From: Channallabes apus
Taxonomy: Eukaryota > Chordata > Actinopteri > Siluriformes > Clariidae
Assembly (NCBI GenBank): GCA_030522415.1
Contig: CM060107.1
Coordinates: 21,984,071-22,048,070 of the forward strand
Reading direction: 5' to 3'
DNA: 64,000 bases
Below, in pieces: positions 42,647-53,000 of this stretch; the stretch's first letter is position 1; each line of letters opens with the position of its first letter. A program made the translations under genes and the position numbers. Under the pieces are notes generated by a model, which did not search any database, was not told where the DNA came from, and saw nothing but the letters and a program-made list of their open reading frames with translations.

Positions 42647-45600
42647 GATTGCTAGACCCAAAAAGAGGCATGGCGGAGGATCTCCTCCTAAGGAGTTACT
42701 TAGGAGGAGAGATCATCATCTCCAACGAGCTGGCGGAACTGCTGCGGGCTAGCGAGGAGCCCGGCGAAGTAGAAGTTTGGCAAGGGTGGAGTAACATTGA
42801 GCACAGCGAGCCAGTGAGCTCAGGGGAGGACAGCATGACAGCTCGAGAGAGAGTGGCAAGGCGAAGCTGGGAAGGCTGCGGACCCGTCGTCCGGCGCACA
42901 CCGCCGCGAGGTGTGGCAGCCGAGGGAGTGACGGGAGGATTCGACAGGCAGTGGGCGGAACGCAACGAGGAGTGCATTAATGACCTGCGCGAGCAGGTGC
43001 TGCAGCTCCAACTGCAGTACGTCCAGGTTCGAGAGAACCAAGCTGTAGTCCCGGAAGCGATCTCGCTCTTGAATCTGGACGATGCACTCCTCCCACGGCC
43101 ACTGCCTGAAGGAGGCGCGGACAGCACACCGGAGCTGAGCCTGGAGGACTGGACGCCGCTGCAGCACGGCGATGAGGCAGACTTCTACAGGCAGTGGGCG
43201 GAGTCCAACCAGGAGCGCATTCGTGACCTGCGCGAGCAGGTGCTGCAGCTCCAACTGCAGTTCGTCCAGGTTCGGGAGAACCAATCTGTAGCCCCGGAAG
43301 CGATCCCCCTCCCGGGTCTGGACGATGCACTCACCCCCCGACCACTGCCTGAGTCTGTCGAGGGGGAAGACGTCGCGCCGTGTCTGCAAGGAGAGGAGAG
43401 CGCTGTGCACGCTCCAACGTTGCAGTCGAGCGCCGTGCCCGCTCCAACGAGGCAGGAAAGCGCTGTGCATGCTCCAACGCTGCAGGAGAGCGCAGTGCAC
43501 GCTCCAACGCTGCAGTCGAGCGCAGTGCACGCTCCAACGCTGCAGTCGAGCGCAGTGCACGCTCCAACGCTGCAGGAAAGCGCCGTGCACGAGAGCGCCG
43601 TGCACGCTCCAACGCTGCAGGAAAGCGCCGTGCACGCTCCAACGCTACAGGAGAGCGCCGTGCACGCTCCAACGCTGCAGGGAAGCGCCGTGCACGCTCC
43701 AACGCTGCAGGAGAGCTCCGTGCACGCTCCAACGCTGCAGGAGAGCGCCGTGCACGCTCCAACGCTGCAGGAGAGCGCCGTGCACGCTCCCATGCTGCAG
43801 ACGAGCTCCGTGCACGCTCCCAGGCTGCAGGCGAGCGCCGTGCACGCTCCAACGCTGCAGGAAAGCGCCGTGCACGCTCCAACGCTGCAGTCGAGCGCAG
43901 TGCACGCTCCAACGCTGCAGGAGAGCGCCGTGCACGCCCCAACGCTGCAGGAGAGCGCCGTGCACGCTCCAGCGCTGCAGGAGAGCACCGTGCATGCTCC
44001 AACGCTGTCGAGCCCTGCACAAGCTCCAACGACCAAGGCACCTGTTCCAACGCCACCTCCCGGCTTCGAGGATAGCGAGCTAGCACGCCAACAGCCGCTG
44101 TCCCATGCACCTGTTCCTATGCCACTTCCTGGTTTCGAGGATAGCGAGCTAGCACGCCAGCAGCCGCTGTCCCATGCACCTGTTCTGCCGCCGCCTCCCG
44201 GCTTCGAGGATAGCGAGCTAGCACGCCAGCAGCCGCTGTCCCATGCACCTGTTCTGACGCCACTTCCTGGCTTCGAGGATAGCGAGCTAGCACGCCAGCA
44301 GCCGCTGTCCCATGCACCTGTTCTGCCGCCGCCTCCCGGCTTTGAGGACGACGTTGAGCCGTCGAGCACGCTGCACGCTCCAACGCCGCTGTCGAGCGCA
44401 CTGCCCACTCCAACGCCTGTGTCGAGCGCACTGCACGCTCCAACGCCGCTGTCGAGCGCACTGCACGTTCCAGAGCCGTCGTCGAGCGTCGTGCACGCTC
44501 CAGAGCCGTCGTCGAGCGTCGTGCACGCTCCAGAGCCGTCGTCGAGCGTCGTGCACGCTCCAGGGCCGTCGTCGAGCGTCGGGCACGCTCCAGGGCCTTC
44601 GGCGAGCGCAGTGCACGCTCCAACGCCGCTGTTGAGCTCTGCACAAGCCCCAACGTCGTCGTCGAGCGCAGTGCACGCTCCAACGCCGCTGTTGAGCTCT
44701 GCACAAGCTCCAACGCCGTCTCCGAGCGCAGTGTCCGCTCCCACGCCGTCTCCGAGCGCAGTGACCGCTCCCACGCCGTCTACGAGCGCAGTGACCGCTC
44801 CCACGCCGTCTACGAGCGCAGTGACCGCTCCCACGCCGGCTACGAGCGCAGTGACCGCTCCCGCGCCGTCTACGAGCGCAGTGACCGCTCCAACGCCGTC
44901 TCCGAGCGCAGTGACCGCTCCCACGCCGTCTACGAGCGCAGTGACCGCTCCCACGCCGTCTACGAGCGCAGTGACCGCTCCTACGCCGTCTACGAGCGCA
45001 GTGACCGCTCCTACGCCGTCTGCGAGCGCAGTGACCGCTCCCACGCCGTCTGCGAGCGCAGTGACCGCTCCCACGCCGTCTACGAGCGCAGTGACCGCTC
45101 CCACGCCGTCTACGAGCGCAGTGACCGCTCCCACGCCGTCTACGAGCGCAGTGACCGCTCCTACGCCGTCTACGAGCGCAGTGACCGCTCCTACGCCGTC
45201 TGCGAGCGCAGTGACCGCTCCCACGCCGTCTGCGAGCGCAGTGACCGCTCCCACGCCGTCTACGAGCGCAGTGACCGCTCCCACGCCGTCTACGAGCGCA
45301 GTGACCGCTCCCACGCCGTCTCCGAGCGCAGTGACCGCTCCCACGCCGTCTCCGAGCGCAGTGACCGCTCCCACGCCGTCTCCGAGCGCAGTGACCGCTC
45401 CCACGCCGTCTCCGAGCGCAGTGACCGCTCCCACGCCGTCTACGAGCGCAGTGACCGCTCCCACGCCTGAGTCGAGCGCAGTGACCGCCCTAACGCCTGC
45501 GGCGAGCGCAGTGACCGCTCCAACGCCTGCGTCGAGCGCAGTGACCGCTCCAACGCCTGCGTCGAGCGCTTCTCCAGCCCTGCCGCCGCCGAGCGTTTCT

Positions 45601-46359
45601 CCAGATCTGCAGCAGCAGAGCGCTTCTCAAGCTCAGCAGCAGCCGAGCGCTTCTCCAGCCCTGCCGCCGCCGAGCGTTTCTCCAGATCTGCAGCAGCAGA
45701 GCGCTTCTCCAGCTCAGCAGCAGCCGAGCACGTTTCCAGCTCAGCAGCATCCGAGCACGCTTCCAGCTCAGCAGCATCCGAGCACGCTTCCAGCTCAGCA
45801 GCATCCGAGCACGCTTCTAGCTCAGCAGCATCCGAGCACGCTTCTAGCTCTGCAGCATCCGAGCGCTTCTCCAGCTCTGCAGCATCCGAGCGCTTCTCCA
45901 GATCTGCAGCAGCAGAGCGCTTCTCCAGCTCAGCAGCATCCGAGCACGCTTCCAGCTCAGCAGCAGCCGAGCACGCTTCCAGCTCTACAGCAGCCGAGCA
46001 CTTCTCCAGCCCTGCAGCCGCCGAGCACGTCTCCAGCTCTGCAGCATCCGAGCGCTTCTCCAGATCTGCAGCACCCGAGCGCTTCTCCAGCTCAGCAGCA
46101 TCCGAGCGCTTCTCCAGCTCTGCAGCATCCGAGCGCTTCTCCAGCTCTGCAGCAGCCGAGCACGCTTCCAGCTCTGCAGCAGCCGAACACTTCTCCAGCT
46201 CTGCAGCCGCCGAGCACGCTTCCAGCCCAGCAGCCGCAGAGCATGCCTCCAGCCCCGTCACCCAGCCTCCTGGATAGGAGGCTAAAGGTAGAACATTGGG
46301 TTGGGTGTCCGGGGCCTCCGGTGATGCTCCGGGAGGAGCATTTTTTAGAGGGGGGGTAA
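42595..46359 (+). CDS. Repeat protein of the non-autonomous LTR element, function unknown
   Basis: The frame of 1,254 codons starts at ATG 42595 inside U5 (MPRTHGRHRHSKGRKRD, very basic); MAEDLLLRSYLGGE at 42670 is an alternative start. Residues about 115-250 hold two copies of a Q/L/R-rich segment (REQVLQLQLQYVQVREN), probably coiled coil. Then follow about 20 units of a 10-residue repeat (ESAVHAPTLQ), four to five units of 23 residues (PPPGFEDSELARQQPLSH), about 30 units of SAVTAPTPST, and about 24 units of 9 residues (HPSTLPAQQ). The C-terminus is unique (LKVEHWVGCPGPPVML, then REEHFLEGG), with the last codons forming the polypurine tract. No enzyme motif, signal peptide or membrane segment. 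Opposite-strand frames are also long, so openness partly follows from repeat periods divisible by three. Confidence 0.65.
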   Translation: MPRTHGRHRHSKGRKRDRLLDPKRGMAEDLLLRSYLGGEIIISNELAELLRASEEPGEVEVWQGWSNIEHSEPVSSGEDSMTARERVARRSWEGCGPVVRRTPPRGVAAEGVTGGFDRQWAERNEECINDLREQVLQLQLQYVQVRENQAVVPEAISLLNLDDALLPRPLPEGGADSTPELSLEDWTPLQHGDEADFYRQWAESNQERIRDLREQVLQLQLQFVQVRENQSVAPEAIPLPGLDDALTPRPLPESVEGEDVAPCLQGEESAVHAPTLQSSAVPAPTRQESAVHAPTLQESAVHAPTLQSSAVHAPTLQSSAVHAPTLQESAVHESAVHAPTLQESAVHAPTLQESAVHAPTLQGSAVHAPTLQESSVHAPTLQESAVHAPTLQESAVHAPMLQTSSVHAPRLQASAVHAPTLQESAVHAPTLQSSAVHAPTLQESAVHAPTLQESAVHAPALQESTVHAPTLSSPAQAPTTKAPVPTPPPGFEDSELARQQPLSHAPVPMPLPGFEDSELARQQPLSHAPVLPPPPGFEDSELARQQPLSHAPVLTPLPGFEDSELARQQPLSHAPVLPPPPGFEDDVEPSSTLHAPTPLSSALPTPTPVSSALHAPTPLSSALHVPEPSSSVVHAPEPSSSVVHAPEPSSSVVHAPGPSSSVGHAPGPSASAVHAPTPLLSSAQAPTSSSSAVHAPTPLLSSAQAPTPSPSAVSAPTPSPSAVTAPTPSTSAVTAPTPSTSAVTAPTPATSAVTAPAPSTSAVTAPTPSPSAVTAPTPSTSAVTAPTPSTSAVTAPTPSTSAVTAPTPSASAVTAPTPSASAVTAPTPSTSAVTAPTPSTSAVTAPTPSTSAVTAPTPSTSAVTAPTPSASAVTAPTPSASAVTAPTPSTSAVTAPTPSTSAVTAPTPSPSAVTAPTPSPSAVTAPTPSPSAVTAPTPSPSAVTAPTPSTSAVTAPTPESSAVTALTPAASAVTAPTPASSAVTAPTPASSASPALPPPSVSPDLQQQSASQAQQQPSASPALPPPSVSPDLQQQSASPAQQQPSTFPAQQHPSTLPAQQHPSTLPAQQHPSTLLAQQHPSTLLALQHPSASPALQHPSASPDLQQQSASPAQQHPSTLPAQQQPSTLPALQQPSTSPALQPPSTSPALQHPSASPDLQHPSASPAQQHPSASPALQHPSASPALQQPSTLPALQQPNTSPALQPPSTLPAQQPQSMPPAPSPSLLDRRLKVEHWVGCPGPPVMLREEHFLEGG
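42649..42657 (+). other. Self-priming site candidate
   Basis: ttgctagac begins two bases after the LTR end. There is no TGG as in tRNA-primed elements. Pairing with 42482-42490 at the RNA 5' end would give a self primer, as known for Tf1 and sushi-type elements. Confidence 0.75.
43399..46250. repeat. Coding minisatellite arrays (30-, 69-, 30- and 27-bp units)
   Basis: Four adjoining arrays: 30 bp (43399-44010, ctccaacgctgcag core), 69 bp (44035-44345), 30 bp (44355-45570, ctcccacgccgtctacgagc core) and 27 bp (45590-46250, cagctcagcagcatccgag core). All periods are multiples of three, so length change keeps the frame. Higher-order repetition is visible, for example 45001-45090 is nearly repeated at 45181-45270. 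Confidence 0.92.
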
Positions 46360-46734
46360 TGTAACGGTTAACCCCTAGATGGCGCCAGAGCGCCATTTAT
46401 ATTTATGTTGTGTTTTGAGTTGTAGTTTTGTTTTTCGTTCAGTTGGACTTCAGTTCCCAGTTTGCACCTCGGTCAGGTGACGTAGAAGCTCACCTGAACC
46501 GAGGGAAGTTAATTTGATGATTAGTTTATGTTTAGTTCTTTAAATAGCCTGGCTGAACTCCAGTCAGGCGTCTAGCAACCGTTACAGAAAGTTTAGTTTG
46601 TGTTGGAGTGTTTTTGTTTTATGTTTTGTTTGGAATTCAAAAATAAAAGGACTTTGTTAACCGTCAGCTCGCCTCTGCGATCATGCCTCGCACACACGGC
46701 CGACACAGACATAGTAAGGGAAGGAAACGTGACA
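46360..46734 (+). repeat. 3' LTR of the repeat-protein element
   Basis: Base-for-base the same as 42272-42646 by eye, including the MPRTHGRHRHSKGRKRD start in U5, here followed by host sequence. Confidence 0.93.
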
Positions 46735-46739
46735 GTAAT

Positions 46740-47622
46740 ATGAAACATTGTTTGAACAATACGAATATGTTGGAATTGTGCATATGTAGACATACTGTAT
46801 GCTCAGAAAAAAAAATACAGCCTCTGGGCACCTCTAAATTTATCAGGAGTACACCGATCTTTTCTTATTTAATTGATTCTTTTTTCTTTTTTACACTTTT
46901 GTGTAAGTTAAGTGAATCAATGCCTTTATTTGTCACATATACAGTACATTACTGCACAGTGAATTTCTTTCTTTGCATATCCCAGCGTAACTGGGGTCAG
47001 AGCGCAGGGTCAGCCATGATACAGCGCCCCTAGAGCAGATAGAGTTAAGGACCTTGCTCAAGGGCCCAACAATAGAAAACTGGTGGAGCTGGGGCTCAAA
47101 CCACCAACCTTCTGAGTTATTTTATGACAAGAGTGATTAGTGTTCCTACTCCACTCCTCTTCACATACAGTATATTCTCTCTATTTAATAATTTTGTGTT
47201 CTTGCTTAGATGGGTTTGCATGTGAATATGGAAGATATACAGTAATTTGTGATTATAGAACATTTACTACACTACATGACTTACTTGTATAATTGTCTGC
47301 ATTGGCCAGTGAGCCAAAGTTGAAAAACAGAAGCTGAAATAAATATAAAAAAGTCAAACAAGACATCTCAAGATACTGGCAAAAACAACTGATACAGAAC
47401 ACCAGTGGATACTAACATTACATTATTAAGGAAAACCTTCATATTTCTAATTAGGCACACACTTTAAAAAAAAAACAGAGATTAACATGCAGTTATTCTA
47501 CCACTCGTAGTACTATTATTTAATTGTATTTAAATTATTTAATAATTTAATTAATACTGTCACAACAGCTTTATTGATTTGATTATTAAATTTGATTTAG
47601 TTAAATGAGAAAATAACTTTGG
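46740..47622. other. Unique sequence with a dispersed fish repeat
   Basis: Bases about 46920-47115 (tttatttgtcacatatacag; gaccttgctcaagggccca; ggggctcaaaccaccaacc) belong to a dispersed repeat; the first block resembles the 3' end of the LINE at 12260. The remainder is AT-rich with no supported exon. Confidence 0.5.
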
Positions 47623-48555
47623 GAGATTCAAACCCCGCATCCATTCATTTTTCTGGATGACTGTAATGCTTAATACCCCTATTCACTTATGCGGTTTGAC
47701 TCGCTGTGAGATGTGATGTTATACCCCTATCTCACCTGCGCGGTCTCACGCAATGGCCATACCATACTCCAAGATCCCTGCTAGTGTCGAAAAACGCTAC
47801 AATATAAATTAAATCGCCAAACTGTCGCTAATATTTTCATGTATCCTGTAGTGTAGTGACTGTGAAACGAACCAGGTATACAATCATAGTTGATGGACAA
47901 ACAGCTGAACACTCTTCACCAGCTTCAGTAACAATGTGAAGTGTCAGTTGTTGGGGTTGTATAGCGCACTTATGGAATGAATACAATGAGTTGACAGAGT
48001 GGAGGTTTAATACTCCTATCTCACCTATGCGGTTTCGTGCAGGAGCCGTAAGTGCGGTTCATCATGATTCAGCGCGAGTTTTGGTGCCATGGTTACGTTT
48101 CCATTTTTCCACGCAAAATTTTTTACATGTTTAACATGCGGAAGCTCGCGGAACTTGCAGATCTTTTTGGACCGTTGGGCGGTCACTCGAGGTGGATCAC
48201 GGTGCCTAATACCCCTATCTCACCTGTGTGGCCTGACTCATCTCCGTGAGCTGCCGCGATTGCCCACGACGTTCCTTTAACGTTCCGCAAAGTTCTGCAT
48301 GGTCTGCAAACTTCCACGAGGACCAGCAAAAAATTAAACATTTAATTTTTCACGTGGAAAGATGGAAACGGAATCACAGCGCAAAAACTCGGGGTGAATC
48401 ATGATGTTGCCTACTTACGGCCACTGCGCTAGTCAGGTGCAGGTGAGATAGGGGTATAACACCACATCTCACAGCGAGTCAAACCGCATAAGTGAATAGT
48501 GGTATTAAGCATTACAGTCATCCAGAAAAATGAATGGATGCGGGGTTTGAATCTC
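47623..48555. mobile_element. Fold-back element (MITE) with about 115-bp terminal inverted repeats
   Basis: Left arm from gagattcaaaccccgcatcc (47623) and right arm ending ggatgcggggtttgaatctc (48555) are inverted copies for about 115 bp with only a few differences. The phrase ataccc(c)tatctcacct recurs several times inside (47731, 48013, 48209 and inverted at 48444), and inner segments around 48075-48115 and 48355-48400 are also inverted. No transposase. A target duplication could not be fixed. Confidence 0.85.
47766..47801 (+). repeat. 36-bp Gypsy LTR end inside the fold-back element
   Basis: ctccaagatccctgctag, then tgtcgaaaaacgctaca. This is the reverse complement of the first 36 bp of the LTR at 16337, with one difference. 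It includes the exact terminal TACA. Confidence 0.8.
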
Positions 48556-49733
48556 TTCTTTTTTCTCAAAACTTTTCTTTTTTTTTTAAAATAACGACCA
48601 CGGGGAAAATATGAAAAGGGCTGAAGTTTTGTCTAAAGGAAAAATGTACATGACCCACACGGCTCCACGGACTGCGTCGTCTTGAGTTTAACACAACAAC
48701 ACGCTGTATCGCTCCCAAATTGTTTGCCACCTTTAACGCCAATTTTAATGCATTAGTCACATTATGAAATAGGCTAATTAAAAGTCACTCTATTAGTTCT
48801 GATATCAAATAAAATAACATTCTTAAACAGGTCTACAGTATATTCCATAATTAATACGACTTTGATAACATGCCATAATGTGTTTGCATGCACCGCTGGG
48901 TTATAAAGACTGCTGCTCAGTGGCGGCGACTAGCGTTTTGAGCTGAAACTACGCTAAGAATGAGTTAAGGTTGTCCAGACCAACCTTACGAATGTGTGAC
49001 TTAGCTAAGAGATACTGTACTTAGCATAAGAACGTTAAGAGAGAGGTTAAGGTACAACTTAAGAACTACTTAGCGATAAGAAGCTTTCGAGAAACGGGGC
49101 CCAGATTTTTTTGTACCTACCTGTAGCAGGTTAAGCAGAGTATTTTTTCTCTGACTGCTCACAATTTTGAAATTTATCAATAGACAGTGGTTTATTGCTT
49201 ATAAGTGCATGTTTTTTCCATGGCATTGCATGGTGCAAAAAAAAGGAGTGACAAAATCTAACTTGCACAAATGTGTTTACTGATATCTACAATTTTATGT
49301 GTATATTTCATTCTCTAACAGCTTGAAAGTTCACCATTTAATACCCTTTGTTCTGTCTCAGCACAATAAAATCTCCCATATTAATCATTGTTTAATTAAC
49401 TGTATTAACAGGCAACACAACATCAAGAGTTTCATGAAGAATGCTTTTCCTGAATCAGCTGCTTACAGTAGTTAACAGCAGGTACAACTTCCAACTAAGG
49501 TTAGGTTTAAGTAGCCTGATTTAAAATACACACAAAATGTGTTAACAGACAGTTTGGTATTACAGAGAATAATACATCATTCATGAAAGCAAATTTTTAT
49601 AGGGTAAAATTTTTTTTAAATATAGCCAATGTAATAAGGGGTCATTTAAAGAGAGTAAAAGTAGTAATACTTATAGATTTAAGAGTAAATAATAATTTTA
49701 AAAAACAGCGTTGATTTGTTTTTATGTTAGCTT
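48556..49733. other. Unique sequence with a possible MITE
   Basis: Bases about 48960-49101 have repeated ttaag/cttaac-type blocks (aagttaaggttgtcc, gaacgttaagagagagg, aactacttagcg) and end gagaaacggggccc, a style of many fish non-autonomous DNA elements; ends are not firm. Bases 49729-49733 (agctt) are the left target duplication of Gypsy-3. No gene is supported. Confidence 0.4.
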
Positions 49734-50079
49734 TGTCACGAACGCAGGCAGAACGATATGAATCCAAGTGCGGATACTGACTATATAGAGATGTGGGGGG
49801 CGTGGTCGGGGGCGTGAGCAAGGGTCGAATGCCGTGAGTCCGTCAGCGAAGCGTCCAAAGCAAAAACACGAGACGAGAGCCGTAGTCAAAAAGAGGAAGC
49901 GTAAGGTCAAAACCGGGAAATCAAAAGGGCAGGCGAACAATCCAAATCGGCAAGCAGAAAATCAAAAACGAGAAAAAACAAAGCGAGGTCGTAACATGAA
50001 AGCAGAGAAAAGAAAACGCGAGAGAATCGAGGTATAACACACACAATAATCCAGCGATCTGAGCAGCGCGCCGCGCATG
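49734..50079 (-). repeat. Gypsy-3 3' LTR, truncated
   Basis: Matches 54055-54400. In element orientation its first about 161 bp (U3 start) are missing. At the break gccgcgcatg joins ggcatgagatgagg of pol; a shared catg may be the microhomology used. Confidence 0.92.
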
Positions 50080-53000
50080 GGCATGAGATGAGGCGACGTA
50101 GCTGGGACACGTGGAATGTGGGATTTATTCGTCGCAACGTAGAGGGAAGTAGAAGTCTGACCGCGCAGGGGTTGACAATCCTGGTTATGGTGAAGGGGCC
50201 GATGTAACGGGGTGAGAGTTTGCGGGACAGGGTCTTAAGAGGGAGGTCTCTGGTGGAGAGCATGACTCTCTGCCCTATCCTGTACTTGGGGACCTGAGAG
50301 CGTCTACGGTCTGCTTGCTCCTTGTAAATTCTGCCTTGTCGTAGCAGCGTCCTTCTGGCTTGGGTCCAGGTCCTCCTACAGCGGCGAATGAAGGCTTGGG
50401 CAGAGGGGACGCTGACCTCCTCTTCCTGAGAGGGGAACAAGGGTGGTTGGTAGCCCAGGCAGCACTGGAAGGGGGACAGCCCAGTAGACGAAGAGACTAG
50501 GGAGTTGTGGGCGTATTCGACCCAGGGCAGGAATCTGCTCCACGAGGTGACATCCCGGTAGGTCATGCACCTCAGGGCGATCTCGAGGGCTTGATTCTTC
50601 CTCTCCGTCTGCCCATTGGATTGAGGGTGGAAACCTGATGACAGGCTTGGGGTGGCTCCAATGAGCTTACAAAATGCCTTCCAGAACTGAGAAGTGAACT
50701 GTGGGCCCCGATCAGACACAATGTCCTTGGGCAGGCCGTGGAGCATAAATACGTGATTAATCATGAGCTCTGCAGTCTCCTTGGCGGACGGAAGTTTTGG
50801 TAGGGGGATAAAGTGAGCAGCTTTAGAGAACCGATCAACCACGGTCATGATGCAGGTGTGGCCGGTGGAGGGGGGTAGACCGGTGACGAAGTCCAGGGCG
50901 ATGTTGGACCAGGGGCGATGAGGGATGGGCAGGGGTCTGAGGAGGCCAGCTGGGGCCGTGTTGACATGTTTGGATCTTATGCAGACATTGCATGCTGCAA
51001 CAAAGCGGGAGACGTCATCCTTGAGGGTGGACCACCAAAACCGCTGCTGGGCTAGTGCCAGAGTTCTGGCGGTGCCTGGGTGGCAAGCGAGCTTGGAACT
51101 GTGGGCCCACTCCAGGACCTGAGAGCGCAGAGCGAGGGGAACGAAGAGACGGTTAGGAGGCACATTGCTTGGGCTTGGTCCATGGGATAGGGCTTCCTTG
51201 ACGCTGGTTTCGATATCGAGCTCGGCCACGGCGAGGAGGCAGGGGGGCGGCAAAATAGTCTCACATGGGGCAGGGTCTTGGGTGGTCGAAAATATTCTTG
51301 AAAGCGCATCCGGCTTGGTGTTCTTAGACCCTGGTCGGTAGGAGAGGGTAAAATTGAACCTGGCAAAGAACAGGGACCACCGGGCCTGACGAGAGTTGAG
51401 CCTCTTGGCGCTCCGTAGGTACTCGAGGTTCTTGTGATCGGTCCATACCAGGAATGGGGCCTCCGTTCCCTCCAGCCAGTGTCTCCATTCCTCCAGTGCT
51501 AACTTGATGGCTAAGAGTTCACGATCTCCGATGCCGTAATTGCTCTCAGCAGGGGTTAGGCGGTGGGAGAAGAAGGAGCAGGGGTGCAGCTTATTATCTC
51601 TGTTGGATCTTTGTGAGAGGATGCCTCCTACTCCGGTGCTGGAGGCGTCGACTTCTACGATGAACTGCCGTGACGGATCTGGGATGGTGAGGATAGGGGC
51701 GGAGGTGAACCGTTTCTTCAGCTCGCTGAAGGCTTTTTCGGATTCCAAGTTCCAGCAGAATTGGGTTTTGGTAGAGGTTAGAGCTGTTAGAGGGGCGGCG
51801 ATGGAGCTGTAGCCTCGGATAAACCGACGATAAAAGTTAGCAAAGCCTAAGAACCTCTGGAGTTCATGTCGAGAAGTAGGGGTGGGCCACCTAGTGACCG
51901 CTTCGAGTTTAGCAGGTTCCATCTCGATGCCCTTGGGGCTGATGGTGAATCCGAGGAACGTGGTGGCTGTGGTGTGGAACTCGCACTTCTCAGCCTTGAT
52001 GAACAAGTTGTTCTCCAGGAGTCTCTGCAGTACCTGCCTGACATGATGTTGGTGTTCTTCTGGGTTGTGAGAAAAGATCAGGATGTCGTCGAGATAGACG
52101 AATACGAATGAGTTAAGGAAATCCCTGAGGACGTCATTGATTAAGGCTTGAAACACTCCGGGGGCATTAGTAAGTCCAAAGGGAACCACCAGATACTCAT
52201 AATGTCCAGTTGGCGTATTAAAAGCTGTTTTCCACTCATCCCCTTCCCGAATGCGAACAAGGTGATAGGCGTTGCGCAGATCTAGCTTAGTGAAGGTGCT
52301 GGCCCCCTGAAGGAGTTCGAAGGCAGTAGACATTAGAGGAAGGGGGTATCGGTTCTTAATGGTGATGTTGTTAAGGCCCCTATAATCAATGCACGGACGA
52401 AGGGAACCATCTTTCTTACCTACGAAGAAGAATCCCGCCCCTGCCGGAGAGGAAGAGGGGCGGATGATTCCTGCGGCCAGCGATTCCGTGATGTACTGGT
52501 CCATGGCTTGGCGTTCTTTGGGCGACAGTGAGTAAAGACGGCCCTTGGGGGGGGAGGTGCCTGGGAGGAGGTCAATGGCGCAGTCATATGGTCGGTGGGG
52601 GGGAAGAGAGACTGCACGTGATTTACTGAACATAGTCCTGAGGTCATGGTATTCTGGGGGAACACGGGTGAGGTCCGATGGCTCCTTTGTGGGGACTGGG
52701 TCGAGGCAGGGCGTAGTGACGGCGCGTAAACATGACGTGGAGCATGATGGACTCCAGGCTACGATCGTGTTCCTGACCCAATCAATGTGCGGATTGTGTT
52801 GGGTTAACCAGGGGAGGCCTAGGACGACCGTGGCATGTGACCCCTCCATGATGAACAGCGACGTTTGTTCTGAGTGATTGCCGGACACCTTTAGGCCAAT
52901 GAGAGGGGTTCTGTGGGTGATGGGTGGGAGTGGACTCCCGTCGAGGGCCTGGACTTTGAGGTGGTTCTCCAAGGGCAGCGCAGGAATACCCAGGGTCTCG

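Larger units (their letters stand above)
42272..46734 (+). mobile_element. Non-autonomous LTR retrotransposon carrying a repeat-protein ORF
   Basis: 4,463 bp on the plus strand. Two 375-bp LTRs (42272-42646, 46360-46734; tgtaacggttaacc...aacgtgaca) appear identical by eye. Target duplication gtaat lies at 42267-42271 and 46735-46739. A polypurine tract (agagggggggtaa, 46347-46359) precedes the 3' LTR and a self-priming site follows the 5' LTR. Inside there is no gag, protease, RT or integrase, only one 1,254-codon ORF. It must use enzymes from elsewhere; LTR ends and priming layout resemble Gypsy-2 and Gypsy-3. Confidence 0.93.

Noticed and set aside
43185..45464. 759-codon minus frame with VGAVTALVDG-type repeats as a collagen- or silk-like gene
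   Set aside because: It is the reverse reading of the plus-strand repeat ORF; the period divisible by three keeps it open. It has no own promoter or unique ends.
42595..46359. The repeat ORF as a mucin or other host gene
   Set aside because: Flanking LTRs, target duplication and polypurine tract show it is the interior of a retroelement; no signal peptide or membrane segment is visible.
43331..46396. Other long frames in the repeat array (Arg/Cys-rich or Ala/Glu/Lys-rich)
   Set aside because: Shifted readings of the same minisatellites; composition changes with the array and no unique domain is present.
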